64,000 nucleotides of DNA, taken from positions 6,959,514 to 7,023,513 of the forward strand of contig NZ_QFRX01000001.1 of assembly GCF_003143935.1 (NCBI RefSeq). Direction: 5' to 3'. A program made the translations under genes and the position numbers. This DNA comes from Streptomyces sp. Act143 (lineage in GTDB: Bacteria; Actinomycetota; Actinomycetes; Streptomycetales; Streptomycetaceae). A model generated the notes under the pieces. The model made no database searches and was not told where the DNA came from. It worked only from the letters and a program-made list of their open reading frames with translations. Below are positions 16,976-26,700 of the stretch, piece after piece (position 1 is the first letter of the stretch; every line of letters starts with the position of its first letter).

Positions 16976-19162
16976 TCAGCTGATGTCCGAGGGGTCCAGG
17001 CGGTAGATCGAGGAGGACGAACTGGATGAACTGGAGTCCGTCGTCGACCCGGAGCTGTACTCGCTCGCCTTCACCGCCGTGCCGTTCTTCTGCACCCACG
17101 CGGTGATCTCCTGGTTGAGGGTGCTGTTGCCGCCCATGCCGCCACCGCCGAGCTGGATGTAGTGCAACTCGCCCTTCTTCACCAGCTCCTTGAGCTTGGC
17201 CAGGGTCATCGCCTGGTCGGAGCCGGTGAAGCCCCACATGGAGATGACGGGCTGGTGGGTGCTCAGGATCAGCTGGCCCGCGCTCTGCGAGTTGGCGACC
17301 GCGAGCAGCCACGTGGCGCCGTCCTGGTGCTTCTCCAGGTACGAGATGAGCTCGCTGTCGACGCTGCCGCCCATGCCGCCGTCGCCCATGCCACCGCCCG
17401 TACCGCCGCCGGGCCCGCCGTCGCCGCCGGGAGCCGTGCCGGAGTCGCCGCTCTGTCCGCCGGGCAGTCGGCCCCCATCCGGGAACTCCCCGCCCGTGCC
17501 GCCCTGCTGGCCGCCGGGGAACTCCCCGCCCGCCTGGCCGCCCTGCTGGGTGCCGCCCGGCCGGCCTCCGGGGCCACCGCTGCCGCCGGAGCCGCCCGGG
17601 CCGCCACCGCCACCGGGTCCGCCCATGCCGCCGCCGGTCGACGGGCCCGCGGTGGGGTTGGTGCCTCCCATGCCGCCGCTGCCGGCGGCGAAGGCGGGCG
17701 AGGCGGCGTAGGCCGTGGGCCCGGCGAGGGCCGCCACGACCGCCGCGGTGACGGACACGGCGAGCAGCCGGGCCCTGGTCCCGGAGCCCGCCGTACGGAA
17801 GACGAACAGGCCCACGATCGCGAGCGCCATGACCACGCCGACGACCGGCCACAGCCAGGTGTTCCAGCCGGTCGCCCGGCGCAGCAGCACGACCGCCCAG
17901 CCGCCGGTGACCGCGAGGCCCGCGGGCAGCACCCACGACCAGCGGGCGGCACCGGAGCGGAAGGCGCGCCACAGCATGACGCCGCCGCCCCCGCACAGCG
18001 CCGCGATGCCCGGGGCGAGGGCGGTCGTGTAGTACGGGTGCATGGTGCCCTCGGCCATCGCGAAGGTCAGGTAGTGCAGCACCAGCCAGCCGCCCCACAG
18101 CACCAGCGCGGCCCGGGTGAGGTCGGTGCGCGGGGCCCGGCCGCAGCGCACCAGTCCGGCGACGAGGGCGAGGAAGGCGAAGGGGATGAGCCAGGAGATC
18201 TGGCCGCCGAGGACGTCGTTGAACATCCGGCCGATGCCCGCGGTCCCGGCGAAGGTGCCCCCTCCGCCGCCCCCGCCCCCGCCGTTGCCCTCGCCGCCGA
18301 GGACCCGGCCCAGGCCGTTGTAGCCCATGATCAGGTCCCAGGCGGAGCCGTCGGTCGAACCGCCGATGTACGGCCGTTCGTCGGCCGGGACCAGGGAGAC
18401 GGCCGTGGCCCACCAGAAGCTGGCGACGGCCAGCGCCACGGCGGCCAGGGCCAGGTGGACGGCCTTCTTCTTCCAGCCGAGCTTGGAGGCGTACACGTAC
18501 ACGGCGAAAACGGCGGGCAGGGCGATGTAGCCCTGGAGCATCTTGGTGTTGAAGGCGAGTCCGAACAGGACGGCCGAGCCGATGAGCGACGGCAGCCTGC
18601 CGGTGCGCACGGCGCGCAGGGCGAGGGCCGCGCCGCCGACCATCAGCAGCACCAGGATGGTGTCGGGGTTGTTGTCGCGGTTGATCGCGACGGTGATCGG
18701 GGTGAGCGCGAGGACCAGTGCGGCGATCGCGGCGGCCGCGTGCCCGAAGACCCGCTTCACGGAGGAGTGCAGGATCCAGATCGTGCCCAGCGCCGCCGCG
18801 ATCTCGGGGGCCATCATCTGCCAGGTGCCGAAGCCGAGGAGCCGGCACGACAGGCCCATGATCATCAGCGCGAAGGGGGGCTTGTCGACGGTGATGAAGT
18901 TGCCCGCGTCGAGCGAGCCGAAGAACCACGCCTTCCAGCTCTGCGTGCCGCTGTAGACCGCCGAACTGTAGAAGCTGTTCAGGCTGCTGCCGGACAGGTT
19001 CCAGGCGTACAGGACGCCCGCCAGGACCAGGATCGCGAGCAGTGCGGGCAGCGACCAGCGGGGTGCCTTGTCCGGGGGCGCCGCCGGTGGGGTGGGTGGC
19101 GGCCATGCGGGAGAAACGGCCGTGGTCTCGGTGTGGGGGTGCGGATCGGTGGCAGAGGTCAC
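16976..19162 (-). CDS. GT39-type (ArnT/mannosyltransferase-like) membrane glycosyltransferase
   Basis: 728 residues. A Pro-rich N-terminus is followed by about 12 membrane helices. The first extracytoplasmic loop has the family's acidic catalytic region (AGNFITVDKPPFALM), then NRDNNPDTILV. These enzymes move sugars from polyprenyl phosphate carriers onto envelope acceptors. There is a run of nine glycines in a loop near residue 280 and a Gly-rich, low-complexity segment of over 120 residues before a C-terminal soluble domain ending in a nine-serine run. GTG 19162 is preferred; an in-frame ATG at 19255 adds 31 residues with poor third-position GC and a TTA codon, so it looks non-coding, though it has GAGG 5 nt upstream. 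Confidence 0.82.
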   Translation of the reverse strand: MTSATDPHPHTETTAVSPAWPPPTPPAAPPDKAPRWSLPALLAILVLAGVLYAWNLSGSSLNSFYSSAVYSGTQSWKAWFFGSLDAGNFITVDKPPFALMIMGLSCRLLGFGTWQMMAPEIAAALGTIWILHSSVKRVFGHAAAAIAALVLALTPITVAINRDNNPDTILVLLMVGGAALALRAVRTGRLPSLIGSAVLFGLAFNTKMLQGYIALPAVFAVYVYASKLGWKKKAVHLALAAVALAVASFWWATAVSLVPADERPYIGGSTDGSAWDLIMGYNGLGRVLGGEGNGGGGGGGGGTFAGTAGIGRMFNDVLGGQISWLIPFAFLALVAGLVRCGRAPRTDLTRAALVLWGGWLVLHYLTFAMAEGTMHPYYTTALAPGIAALCGGGGVMLWRAFRSGAARWSWVLPAGLAVTGGWAVVLLRRATGWNTWLWPVVGVVMALAIVGLFVFRTAGSGTRARLLAVSVTAAVVAALAGPTAYAASPAFAAGSGGMGGTNPTAGPSTGGGMGGPGGGGGPGGSGGSGGPGGRPGGTQQGGQAGGEFPGGQQGGTGGEFPDGGRLPGGQSGDSGTAPGGDGGPGGGTGGGMGDGGMGGSVDSELISYLEKHQDGATWLLAVANSQSAGQLILSTHQPVISMWGFTGSDQAMTLAKLKELVKKGELHYIQLGGGGMGGNSTLNQEITAWVQKNGTAVKASEYSSGSTTDSSSSSSSSSIYRLDPSDIS

Positions 19163-19262
19163 CCGAGCATGGTGCGAACCGGGGGTGGGTGCGGGCTGTG
19201 CCGTACCTGGCCCTTGCCTGTGAATCGGCCAAGGGGCGGGTAACGGCTCTGCCATCCGCGCC

Positions 19263-19952
19263 TCAAAGCAGCCCGCCCTCCTGAAGGTGCACGCCGTCCG
19301 CCGTCACCCGGTCCGTCCGCTCGGAGCCGTCGACGATCCGTATCCAGCTGTCCACCTTCAGCTCGCGCCCGGTCAGCTCGATGGCGAAGCCCCCGTACAT
19401 CCCCGGCACCGGGAACCAGCAGGCCGGATGCCTGAGCTCGGTCAGCACCTCGACCTCCGGCAGTCGCAGCCCCTGCCCGGTGGCCAGGTCCGTGCCGTCC
19501 TTCCGCGGTGCCCGGTGCCGGATCAGACGGTGCAGGTGGTGCCGCAGCGGGCCGATCTCGTCGTACGGCAGGTGGTGCCTGATCTCCGGACGCAGGAGTG
19601 CGGCGAGGTGGTGGTGGCCGCGCTGGCCGGCGATGTCGACGGCCCGGCTGCCGTCGCCCGTGCGCAGGGTGCGCCAGGCGCCGAGAGCCAGCAGGCGTTG
19701 GACGACGTCGGCGGGGGCGCCGTGCCAGGCGGCCTGGTGGAGGGGGGTGTAGCCGCTCGGGCCGCCGAGACGGGCGGAGTTGACCCAGTGGGCGTTGACC
19801 TTGGCGCGGACCTCGTCCAGGACCCCGAAGACGGTGGCCCAGTCGGCGTCCCGGGCGGCGTCGGCGAGGCGGTGCCGTCTGGCCGCGTACTCGTCCTTGA
19901 GCGAGTCGGGGCGGGTGGTGCCGTCCCAGTGCGCCACATCACTTTCGAACAC
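19263..19952 (-). CDS. ankyrin repeat protein
   Basis: 229 residues, starting at GTG 19952 with GAAAGG 8 nt upstream. At least one clear ankyrin repeat is seen (GYTPLHQAAWHGAPADVVQRLLALGA), followed by a weaker second (GDGSRAVDIAGQRGHHHLAALL) and an N-terminal helical pair resembling another. The C-terminal 90 residues form an unassigned domain ending near LTGRELKVDSWIRIVDGS. There is no signal peptide or membrane helix. It probably mediates protein binding; the partner is unknown. It lies upstream of the glycosyltransferase gene and is divergent, by 39 bp, from the secreted beta-lactamase-like gene. Confidence 0.78.
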   Translation of the reverse strand: MFESDVAHWDGTTRPDSLKDEYAARRHRLADAARDADWATVFGVLDEVRAKVNAHWVNSARLGGPSGYTPLHQAAWHGAPADVVQRLLALGAWRTLRTGDGSRAVDIAGQRGHHHLAALLRPEIRHHLPYDEIGPLRHHLHRLIRHRAPRKDGTDLATGQGLRLPEVEVLTELRHPACWFPVPGMYGGFAIELTGRELKVDSWIRIVDGSERTDRVTADGVHLQEGGLL

Positions 19953-19991
19953 GCATGCAACCTTTCACTCCCGTCCGTGAGTCAACAGGGC

Positions 19992-20834
19992 ATGACTCAC
20001 GGCATATCCAGACGCGCCAGATGGGTGGCGGGGGGCGCGCTCGTCGCGTGTGTGGCCGCCGCCACCCCCGCCTCCGCCGCCACGGCCCCGACCGTCAGCT
20101 GCACGTCCGCGAAGGCGGGCCTCGCCGACAAGCTGAAGCGGGACATCACCTCGGCCCTCGCCAACCGTAAGGGCACGATCGCCGTCGGCCTCTACGACCG
20201 CAGCACCAAGACCACCTGCACCCTGCGCCCCTCGACGGCCTACGACTCCGCGAGCGTCGTCAAGGTCACCGTCCTCGCCACGCTGCTGTGGGACGCCAAG
20301 AAGCACAACCGGTACCTCACCGACCGCGAGACCACCCTCGCCAAGGCCATGATCACCAAGTCGGACAACACCGCCACCAGCACCCTGTGGAGGCAGCTGG
20401 GCCTGACGAAGATCAAGGGCTTCCTCAGCGCGGCCGGCATGACCCAGACCAAGCCCGGCGCCAACGGCTACTGGGGCCTGACCCAGATCACGGTCACCGA
20501 CGAGCAGAAGCTGCTCAAGCTGATCACCGCGCCGAACACGGTCCTGAGCGACAACTCCCGCACGTACATCCGCAAGTTGATGAGCCAGGTCATCTCCTCG
20601 CAGCGCTGGGGAACCCCGTACGGCGCCCCCTCCGACGTCCTCGTGCACGTCAAGAACGGCTGGTTGCAGCGGTCCACCCACGGCTGGCGCATCCACAGCG
20701 TCGGCACGTTCAAGGGCGGCGGCCACGACTACATGATCACGGTGCTCACCCAGGACAACAGCACCATGAACTACGGCATCACCACCATCCAGGGCGTGGC
20801 CAAGGTCATCCACCGGGACCTCGCCGCGAGCTGA
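19992..20834 (+). CDS. secreted class A beta-lactamase-like serine hydrolase
   Basis: 280 residues with an N-terminal signal peptide (ISRRARWVAGGALVACVAAATPASA). The beta-lactamase/transpeptidase catalytic motifs are present: Ser88-V-V-Lys91, Ser124-Asp125-Asn126, and Lys221-Asn-Gly where class A enzymes have KTG. The omega-loop Glu of true class A enzymes is not obvious, so a D-Ala-D-Ala carboxypeptidase-like or other hydrolase role is as likely as beta-lactam resistance. ATG 19992 follows AGGG by 5 nt. It is divergent from the ankyrin gene. Confidence 0.82.
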   Translation: MTHGISRRARWVAGGALVACVAAATPASAATAPTVSCTSAKAGLADKLKRDITSALANRKGTIAVGLYDRSTKTTCTLRPSTAYDSASVVKVTVLATLLWDAKKHNRYLTDRETTLAKAMITKSDNTATSTLWRQLGLTKIKGFLSAAGMTQTKPGANGYWGLTQITVTDEQKLLKLITAPNTVLSDNSRTYIRKLMSQVISSQRWGTPYGAPSDVLVHVKNGWLQRSTHGWRIHSVGTFKGGGHDYMITVLTQDNSTMNYGITTIQGVAKVIHRDLAAS

Positions 20835-20887
20835 CCGCACCCGGAGGCCCGCGGGTTACGCTGGGCGTGGTGGTTCCGGCCGCCTCC

Positions 20888-20970
20888 GGGTCCGCGGGCA
20901 GGGCTGCAAGCCCATCGGTGCACGGCGAAGCCATCGGCCAACGGTCTTTCCTGCCCGACGTCGCGGACCC
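20888..20970 (+). other. long interrupted inverted repeat between two hydrolase genes
   Basis: GGGTCCGCG (20888-20896) pairs with CGCGGACCC (20962-20970), and the adjoining GGGCAGG pairs with CCTGCCC (20950-20956), leaving a 5-nt bulge and a 47-nt loop. It ends 22 bp before the next start, so it may be a terminator or a 5' leader structure. Confidence 0.4.
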
Positions 20971-20992
20971 GCGGGCGTGAGGAAGGACTGCG

Positions 20993-22519
20993 GTGTCCGA
21001 TCACTCCCGTTCCCTGCCCGACCGCCCGAGCCTGCGGTATCTGAAGATCGAGGCCAAACGCCGGTTGCGGGCCGGTGAGTTCACCACCCTGGCCGAGGCG
21101 CAGCTGGCGATCGCCCGCGAGCACGGAGCGCCGAGCTGGGCGGCGCTCAAGCGGATCGTCGAGGACCGCACCACGGCACGGCAGCGGCACGCGAGCCGGC
21201 AACTGCGGTGGATCGCCGCACGGTTCGCGGACGCCGGCGCACCCGCCTGGCAGCCGCCCGCCGAGGAGGAACTGCGGGCGCACTTCCACGAGCGGCTCCT
21301 CGAAGCGATGCCGCCCGCGGAACTGGTGCCGAGGCTCATGAACCTCGCGCCGGGTCTGCACGGCGGCCCCGTCCTCGTCGAGGACACCCCCACCCATGCC
21401 CTGGCCCGGCTGGACGCCGCCGACCTGGCGACGGTCGCCCAGCTCCAGGCGGTCGTCGAACCCACCCCGCCGCACCGGCTGGTGGGGCTCCGCGTCCACC
21501 CCGCCGCCCGGATCGACGACCCGCGGCTGACCGCACCGGGCACCCGGACCGACGGCCCGGTCCCCGCGGCGGCCACAGCGGTGGCGGAGCAGACCTTCGC
21601 CGCATTCGGCCTGCCGGGGCTGGTGTTGGCGTCCGCCGACCCGCGGGGCACCACCTGGGCCCTGGCGCGCGGCTGGGCCGCCCTCGATCCGGGCGAGCCG
21701 CTGACGACCCGGCACCGCTTTCCCGCCGGCTCCGTCACCACGCTGGTGACGGCCACCGCGGTGCTCCGCCTGGTCGCCGACGGCCGCGTCGGCCTGGACG
21801 ACCCCGCCGACCGGCATCTGCACACCGTCCGCCTCGCCGACCCCGCCGTCACCGTCCGGGAACTGCTCAGCCACACCGGCGGCGTGGACACCCCGTCCGA
21901 GCGGCTCGCCGACCGGGTGCCGGACCCCCGGGACCTGTTCGGCCGCGTCATCCCCTGCGGCGGACCGCGCGGCCGGCACGCGCACAGCGACGCGGGCTAC
22001 GCCGCGCTCGGCCTGCTCGTCGAGAGCCTCACCGGATCGCCCTTCCCGCAGGCCGTCACCGACCTCGTGCTGCGGCCCCTGGGCATGGCCGACTCCTCCT
22101 TCCCGGCCCACTGGCCCACCGCCCCCGGCGAGGCGGACACGGTCACCGGGTACGTCGCCTTCGAGGACGGCACCCTCGTCCCCGTACGGAAACGGGTGAG
22201 CACCATGCCCGCCGCGGGCGGCCTGTGGACGACGGCGCCCGACCTGGTGCGCTTCGGGCTGCGCTGGCACACCCTCCTCCCCGCCGAACCGGCCCGCCAG
22301 GCCCTCGCCCCGCAGGCCGCCCTGCCCGGTGCGGGCCACATCGGCCTGGGCTGGGAGCTGGACCCGGCCGGCGGCATCGCCGGACACACCGGCCACCTCC
22401 CCGGCGCCTCCGCCTCCCTCGCCGTCCGCCTGCGCGACCGGCGCGTCCACGTCGCCCTGACCAACCGGAGCACGCCCCTGGAACCGGTGAACGGCCGCGT
22501 CCTGCGCGCCCTGGGCTGA
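20993..22519 (+). CDS. beta-lactamase-fold protein with substituted catalytic residues
   Basis: 508 residues from GTG 20993 (GGAAGG upstream). Residues 12-57 match a short N-terminal module (SLRYLKIEAKRRLRAGEF, then TLADAQ-type TLAEAQLAIAREHGAPSWAAL) often found before ankyrin or similar domains. Residues about 200-508 are a class C beta-lactamase/esterase fold. The SxxK tetrad reads Ser247-V-T-Thr250, so the catalytic Lys is Thr. The Tyr-x-Asn element reads His331-Ser-Asp333. The third motif is HTG, as in many relatives. Hydrolytic activity is therefore doubtful; a binding or sensing role is possible. No signal peptide, so cytoplasmic. Confidence 0.8.
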   Translation: MSDHSRSLPDRPSLRYLKIEAKRRLRAGEFTTLAEAQLAIAREHGAPSWAALKRIVEDRTTARQRHASRQLRWIAARFADAGAPAWQPPAEEELRAHFHERLLEAMPPAELVPRLMNLAPGLHGGPVLVEDTPTHALARLDAADLATVAQLQAVVEPTPPHRLVGLRVHPAARIDDPRLTAPGTRTDGPVPAAATAVAEQTFAAFGLPGLVLASADPRGTTWALARGWAALDPGEPLTTRHRFPAGSVTTLVTATAVLRLVADGRVGLDDPADRHLHTVRLADPAVTVRELLSHTGGVDTPSERLADRVPDPRDLFGRVIPCGGPRGRHAHSDAGYAALGLLVESLTGSPFPQAVTDLVLRPLGMADSSFPAHWPTAPGEADTVTGYVAFEDGTLVPVRKRVSTMPAAGGLWTTAPDLVRFGLRWHTLLPAEPARQALAPQAALPGAGHIGLGWELDPAGGIAGHTGHLPGASASLAVRLRDRRVHVALTNRSTPLEPVNGRVLRALG

Positions 22520-22642
22520 ACGCCTGTGCCGTGGCCCCGGCCGGGCGTGACCGGGGCCACGGCACGGCCCCATTGCCGTCGCGGCGGATCTGCACACCTG
22601 CCGGACTCCCGCCCGTCACCGACCCGCCCTACGGTGGCGCCC

Positions 22643-23665
22643 ATGCGCCTGAGAACCGTACTCACGACCACCACCGCGGCCCTGGCGGCGGCCACCTGCC
22701 TGACCGCCGCCGGGCCCGCCACCGCCGAGGCCACCACGGAGCAGCGCCACGCCTGTTCACCGGCCGTGTCCATCGACAGCTTCTCCGACGCGCTGGACAA
22801 GACGACGTTCGACGGCACCTTCGTCGGCAACTTCTCCGCGCTCGCGGTGGACCGGGACGGCTCGCTCGCGGCCCTGTCCGACCGGTCCTCCCTGTTCTCC
22901 CTGGACGCGAGGACCCTCGCGCCCCGGTCGGTCGTCCCGCTCGCCGACGAGAAGGGCGCCGCCCTGGACTCCGAGGGTCTGGTGATCGACCGGGACGGCA
23001 CCCGGCTGGTGACGTCGGAGACGGAGCCGTCCATACGCCGGTACAGCGAGGACGGCCGCATCCTCGACCGCCTGCCGGTGCCGGACGCGCTGCGGGTCGC
23101 GCCGGCCGGCCGTGCCGCCGCCAACGGCACCTTCGAGGGCCTGACGCGATTCCGCGGGGGACTGCTGGCGTCGATGGAGTACGCCCTGTCCGGCGACACC
23201 TCCGGGGCGGTCCGCTTCCAGACGTGGCAGCGGCACGGCACGAGCTTCGCCCTCGCCGCCCAGTACGCCTACCAGCCCGACCCCGGCCTCGGCGTCCCGG
23301 AGGTCCAGTCCCTCCCCGACGGCCGCCTCCTGGTCCTGGAACGCGGCTTCACCTCCGGCGTCGGCAACACGGTCCGCCTCTACCTGGCCGACCCGCGCCA
23401 CGCCACGGACACCGGCAAGGTGGCGAACCTCACCGGCCAGGACGGCGTACGGCTGATCAGGAAGACCCTCCTGACGGACCTCGTGAACTGCCCGTCCCTG
23501 GGAGCGACCGCCAAGCAGCCGCAGCCGAACCCGCTGCTGGACAACATCGAGGGAATGGCGGTCACGGGTCGTGCCGAGGGTGTCTGGAAGGTCCTCCTCG
23601 TCAGCGACGACAACCAGAACGCGGCGCAGACGACACGCTTCTACCACCTGCGGGTACGTGTCTGA
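22643..23665 (+). CDS. secreted esterase-like/phytase-like beta-propeller protein
   Basis: 340 residues with a signal peptide (RTVLTTTTAALAAATCL). The mature part shows the esterase-like activity of phytase fold: FVGNFSALAVDRDG, a LDSEGLVID repeat, FEGLTRF and, near the C-terminus, LDNIEGMAVTG, where the Glu residues follow the propeller blade pattern of this family. Predicted phosphatase/esterase activity is weakly supported even for characterised relatives. ATG 22643 begins the signal peptide. It is expressed alone or with the ABC exporter downstream. Confidence 0.8.
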   Translation: MRLRTVLTTTTAALAAATCLTAAGPATAEATTEQRHACSPAVSIDSFSDALDKTTFDGTFVGNFSALAVDRDGSLAALSDRSSLFSLDARTLAPRSVVPLADEKGAALDSEGLVIDRDGTRLVTSETEPSIRRYSEDGRILDRLPVPDALRVAPAGRAAANGTFEGLTRFRGGLLASMEYALSGDTSGAVRFQTWQRHGTSFALAAQYAYQPDPGLGVPEVQSLPDGRLLVLERGFTSGVGNTVRLYLADPRHATDTGKVANLTGQDGVRLIRKTLLTDLVNCPSLGATAKQPQPNPLLDNIEGMAVTGRAEGVWKVLLVSDDNQNAAQTTRFYHLRVRV

Positions 23666-23773
23666 TCCCGTGCCCCGGCCGGTTGCGGAGGGATGAAATC
23701 CGGTTCCTCCGGCGTTGGTGCCTTCCGGAAGATCAGGTCGCACACGACGACGGAACAGACGGAGGACACCCGC

Positions 23774-26700
23774 GTGACACCGCAACGGGGATGGGCACGG
23801 CGACTGGCCGGATACGCCTGGCGCTATCCGAAGGACGTCGTCCTGGCCCTGGGGTCCAGCCTCGCCGGCATGGCCGTCATGGCGCTCGTCCCGCTGATCA
23901 CGAAGGTGATCATCGACGACGTCATCGGTGAGCACAGCCGCGACATGGCCCCCTGGGCCGGGATGCTCATCGGCGCGGCCGTCGTCGTCTACGTCCTCAC
24001 CTACATCCGCCGCTACTACGGCGGCCGGCTCGCCCTCGACGTCCAGCACGACCTGCGGACCGAGATGTACGGCACGATCATGCGGCTGGACGGGCGGCGG
24101 CAGGACGAGCTGTCCACCGGACAGGTCGTCGGGCGGGCCACCAGCGACCTCCAGCTGATCCAGGGCCTGCTCTTCATGCTGCCGATGACCATCGGCAACT
24201 TCGCCCTGTTCCTGATCTCCCTGGTCGTGATGGCCTGGCTGTCCGTCCCGCTCACCCTGGTCGCCCTCGCGGTCGCCCCCGCCCTCGCCTGGATCGCCAA
24301 GCGCTCCCGCAGCAAGCTGCACCCGGCCACCTGGTACTCCCAGGCCCAGGCCGCCGCCGTCGCCGGGGTGGTCGACGGCGCCGTGGGCGGGGTGCGCGTG
24401 GTCAAGGGGTTCGGGCAGGAGGAGCAGGAGACCGGCAAGCTCCGCGAGGTCGGGCGGCGGCTCTACGCGGGGCGGCTGCGGACCATCCGGTTCAACTCCA
24501 AGTACACCCCCGCGCTCCAGGCCGTCCCCGCCCTCGGCCAGGTCGCGATGCTGGCGCTGGGCGGCTGGCTGGCCGTGCGCGGACACATCACCCTCGGCAC
24601 CTTCGTCGCCTTCTCCACCTATCTGGCGCAGCTCGTCGGGCCGGTGCGCATGCTCGCCGTGGTCCTCACCGTCGCCCAGCAGGCCCGCGCCGGTACGGAA
24701 CGGGTCCTGGAGCTGATCGACACCGAGCCGAGCATGGCGGACGGGCACAAGGAGCTGCCCGCGGACGCCCCCGCGACCGTCGAGTTCGACGACGTGTCCT
24801 TCGGCTACGAGGGCGCCCCCGGCAAAACCAGCCCCGTCCTCCAGGGGCTCTCCTTCGAGATCCGGCCCGGCGAGACCCTCGCCGTCGTCGGCTCCTCCGG
24901 CTCCGGCAAGTCCACCGTCTCCCTGCTCATGCCGCGCTTCTACGACGTCACCCACGGCGCCGTCCTCGTCGGCGGCCACGACGTCCGCGAGCTCACCCTC
25001 GACTCGCTGCGGGCCGCGATCGGCCTGGTCCCCGAGGACTCCTTCCTCTTCTCGGACACCGTCCGCAGCAACATCGCCTACGGCCGCCCCGACGCCACCG
25101 AGGAGCAGATCCGGGACGCCGCCCGCGCCGCCCAGGCGGACGGGTTCATCACCGACCTCCCCGAGGGCTACGACACCAAGGTCGGCGAGCACGGCCTCAC
25201 CCTCTCCGGCGGCCAGCGCCAGCGCGTCGCCCTCGCCCGCGCGATCCTCGCCGACCCCCGCCTCCTCGTCCTCGACGACGCCACCTCCGCCGTGGACGCC
25301 CGCGTCGAGCACGAGATCCACGAGGCGCTCAAGCAGGTCATGGAGGGCCGGACCACCCTGCTCATCGCGCACCGGCGCTCCACCCTCAACCTCGCCGACC
25401 GCATCGCCGTCCTCGACCACGGCCGGCTCGCCGACATCGGCACCCACGCCGAGCTGGAGGAACAGTCCGCCCTCTACCGGCGCCTGCTCACCGACCCCGA
25501 CGAGCTCGGCGGCGTCTCACCCGGCCACGCCCAGCCCGTCGCCCCGGCCGAGGACACCTCCGTACGCGACGAACTGGACGCCGAGTTCGACGCCGAGCGC
25601 GGTGTGACGCCGCGGCTGTGGGCCGGCGACCGCGAGCCGAAGGACACCGCCCTCGCCGGCACCCCGGCCACCCCCGAGCTGCTCGCCCAGGTCGAGGCGC
25701 TGCCCCCGGCGACCGACACCCCGGACATCGACGAGGCCCGGGCGGTCACCCCGGAGGAGTCGTACGGCCTGCGCAGGCTCCTCCGAGGCTTCGGCACCCC
25801 CCTGCTCATCAGCCTCGGGCTCGTCGCCGTCGACGCCGGCATGGGGCTGCTGCTGCCGATCCTGATCCGGCACGGCATCGACAGCGGCGTCGGCGAGATG
25901 GCCCTCGGCGCGGTCTGGGCGGCCTCGCTGCTCGGGCTGCTCACGGTCGGCCTGCAGTGGGCGGCGCAGGTCGGCGAGACCCGGATGACCGGGCGGACCG
26001 GTGAGCGGGTGCTGTACTCGCTCCGGCTGAAGATCTTCGCCCAGCTCCAGCGGCTCGGACTCGACTACTACGAGCGCGAGCTGACCGGCCGGATCATGAC
26101 CCGGATGACGACGGACGTGGACGCGCTGTCGACGTTCCTCCAGACCGGCCTGGTCACCGCGTTCGTCTCGGTCGTCACCTTCTTCGGCATCATGGTCGCC
26201 CTGCTCGTCCTCGACGTGCAGCTCGCGCTGGTCGTCTTCGCGACGCTGCCGCCGCTGATCATCGCCACGTACTTCTTCCGCAGGGCGAGCGTGAAGGCGT
26301 ACGAGCTCGCCCGGGAGCGGGTGTCGGTGGTCAACGCCGACCTCCAGGAGTCCGTCTCCGGGCTCCGGATCGTGCAGGCCTTCCGGCGCGAGCGGGACGG
26401 CGGGGCGCGGTTCACCGAGCGCAGCGACAGCTACCGGCAGGCCCGTATCCGCGGGCAGTGGCTGATCTCGGTCTACTTCCCGTTCGTCCAGCTGCTGTCG
26501 TCGGTCGCCGCCGCGGCCGTGCTGATCGCGGGCGCCGGACGGATCGACGACGCGACCCTCACCACCGGCGCGCTGGTGGCGTACCTGCTCTACATCGACC
26601 TGTTCTTCGCGCCCGTGCAGCAGCTCTCCCAGGTCTTCGACGGCTACCAGCAGGCCACCGTCTCCCTGGGCCGCATCCAGGAACTGCTCCAGGAGCCGAC

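Noticed and set aside
19241..19243. TTA codon in the glycosyltransferase gene
   Set aside because: It falls in the weakly supported N-terminal extension upstream of GTG 19162, whose third-position GC is low, so it was not counted as a coding TTA.
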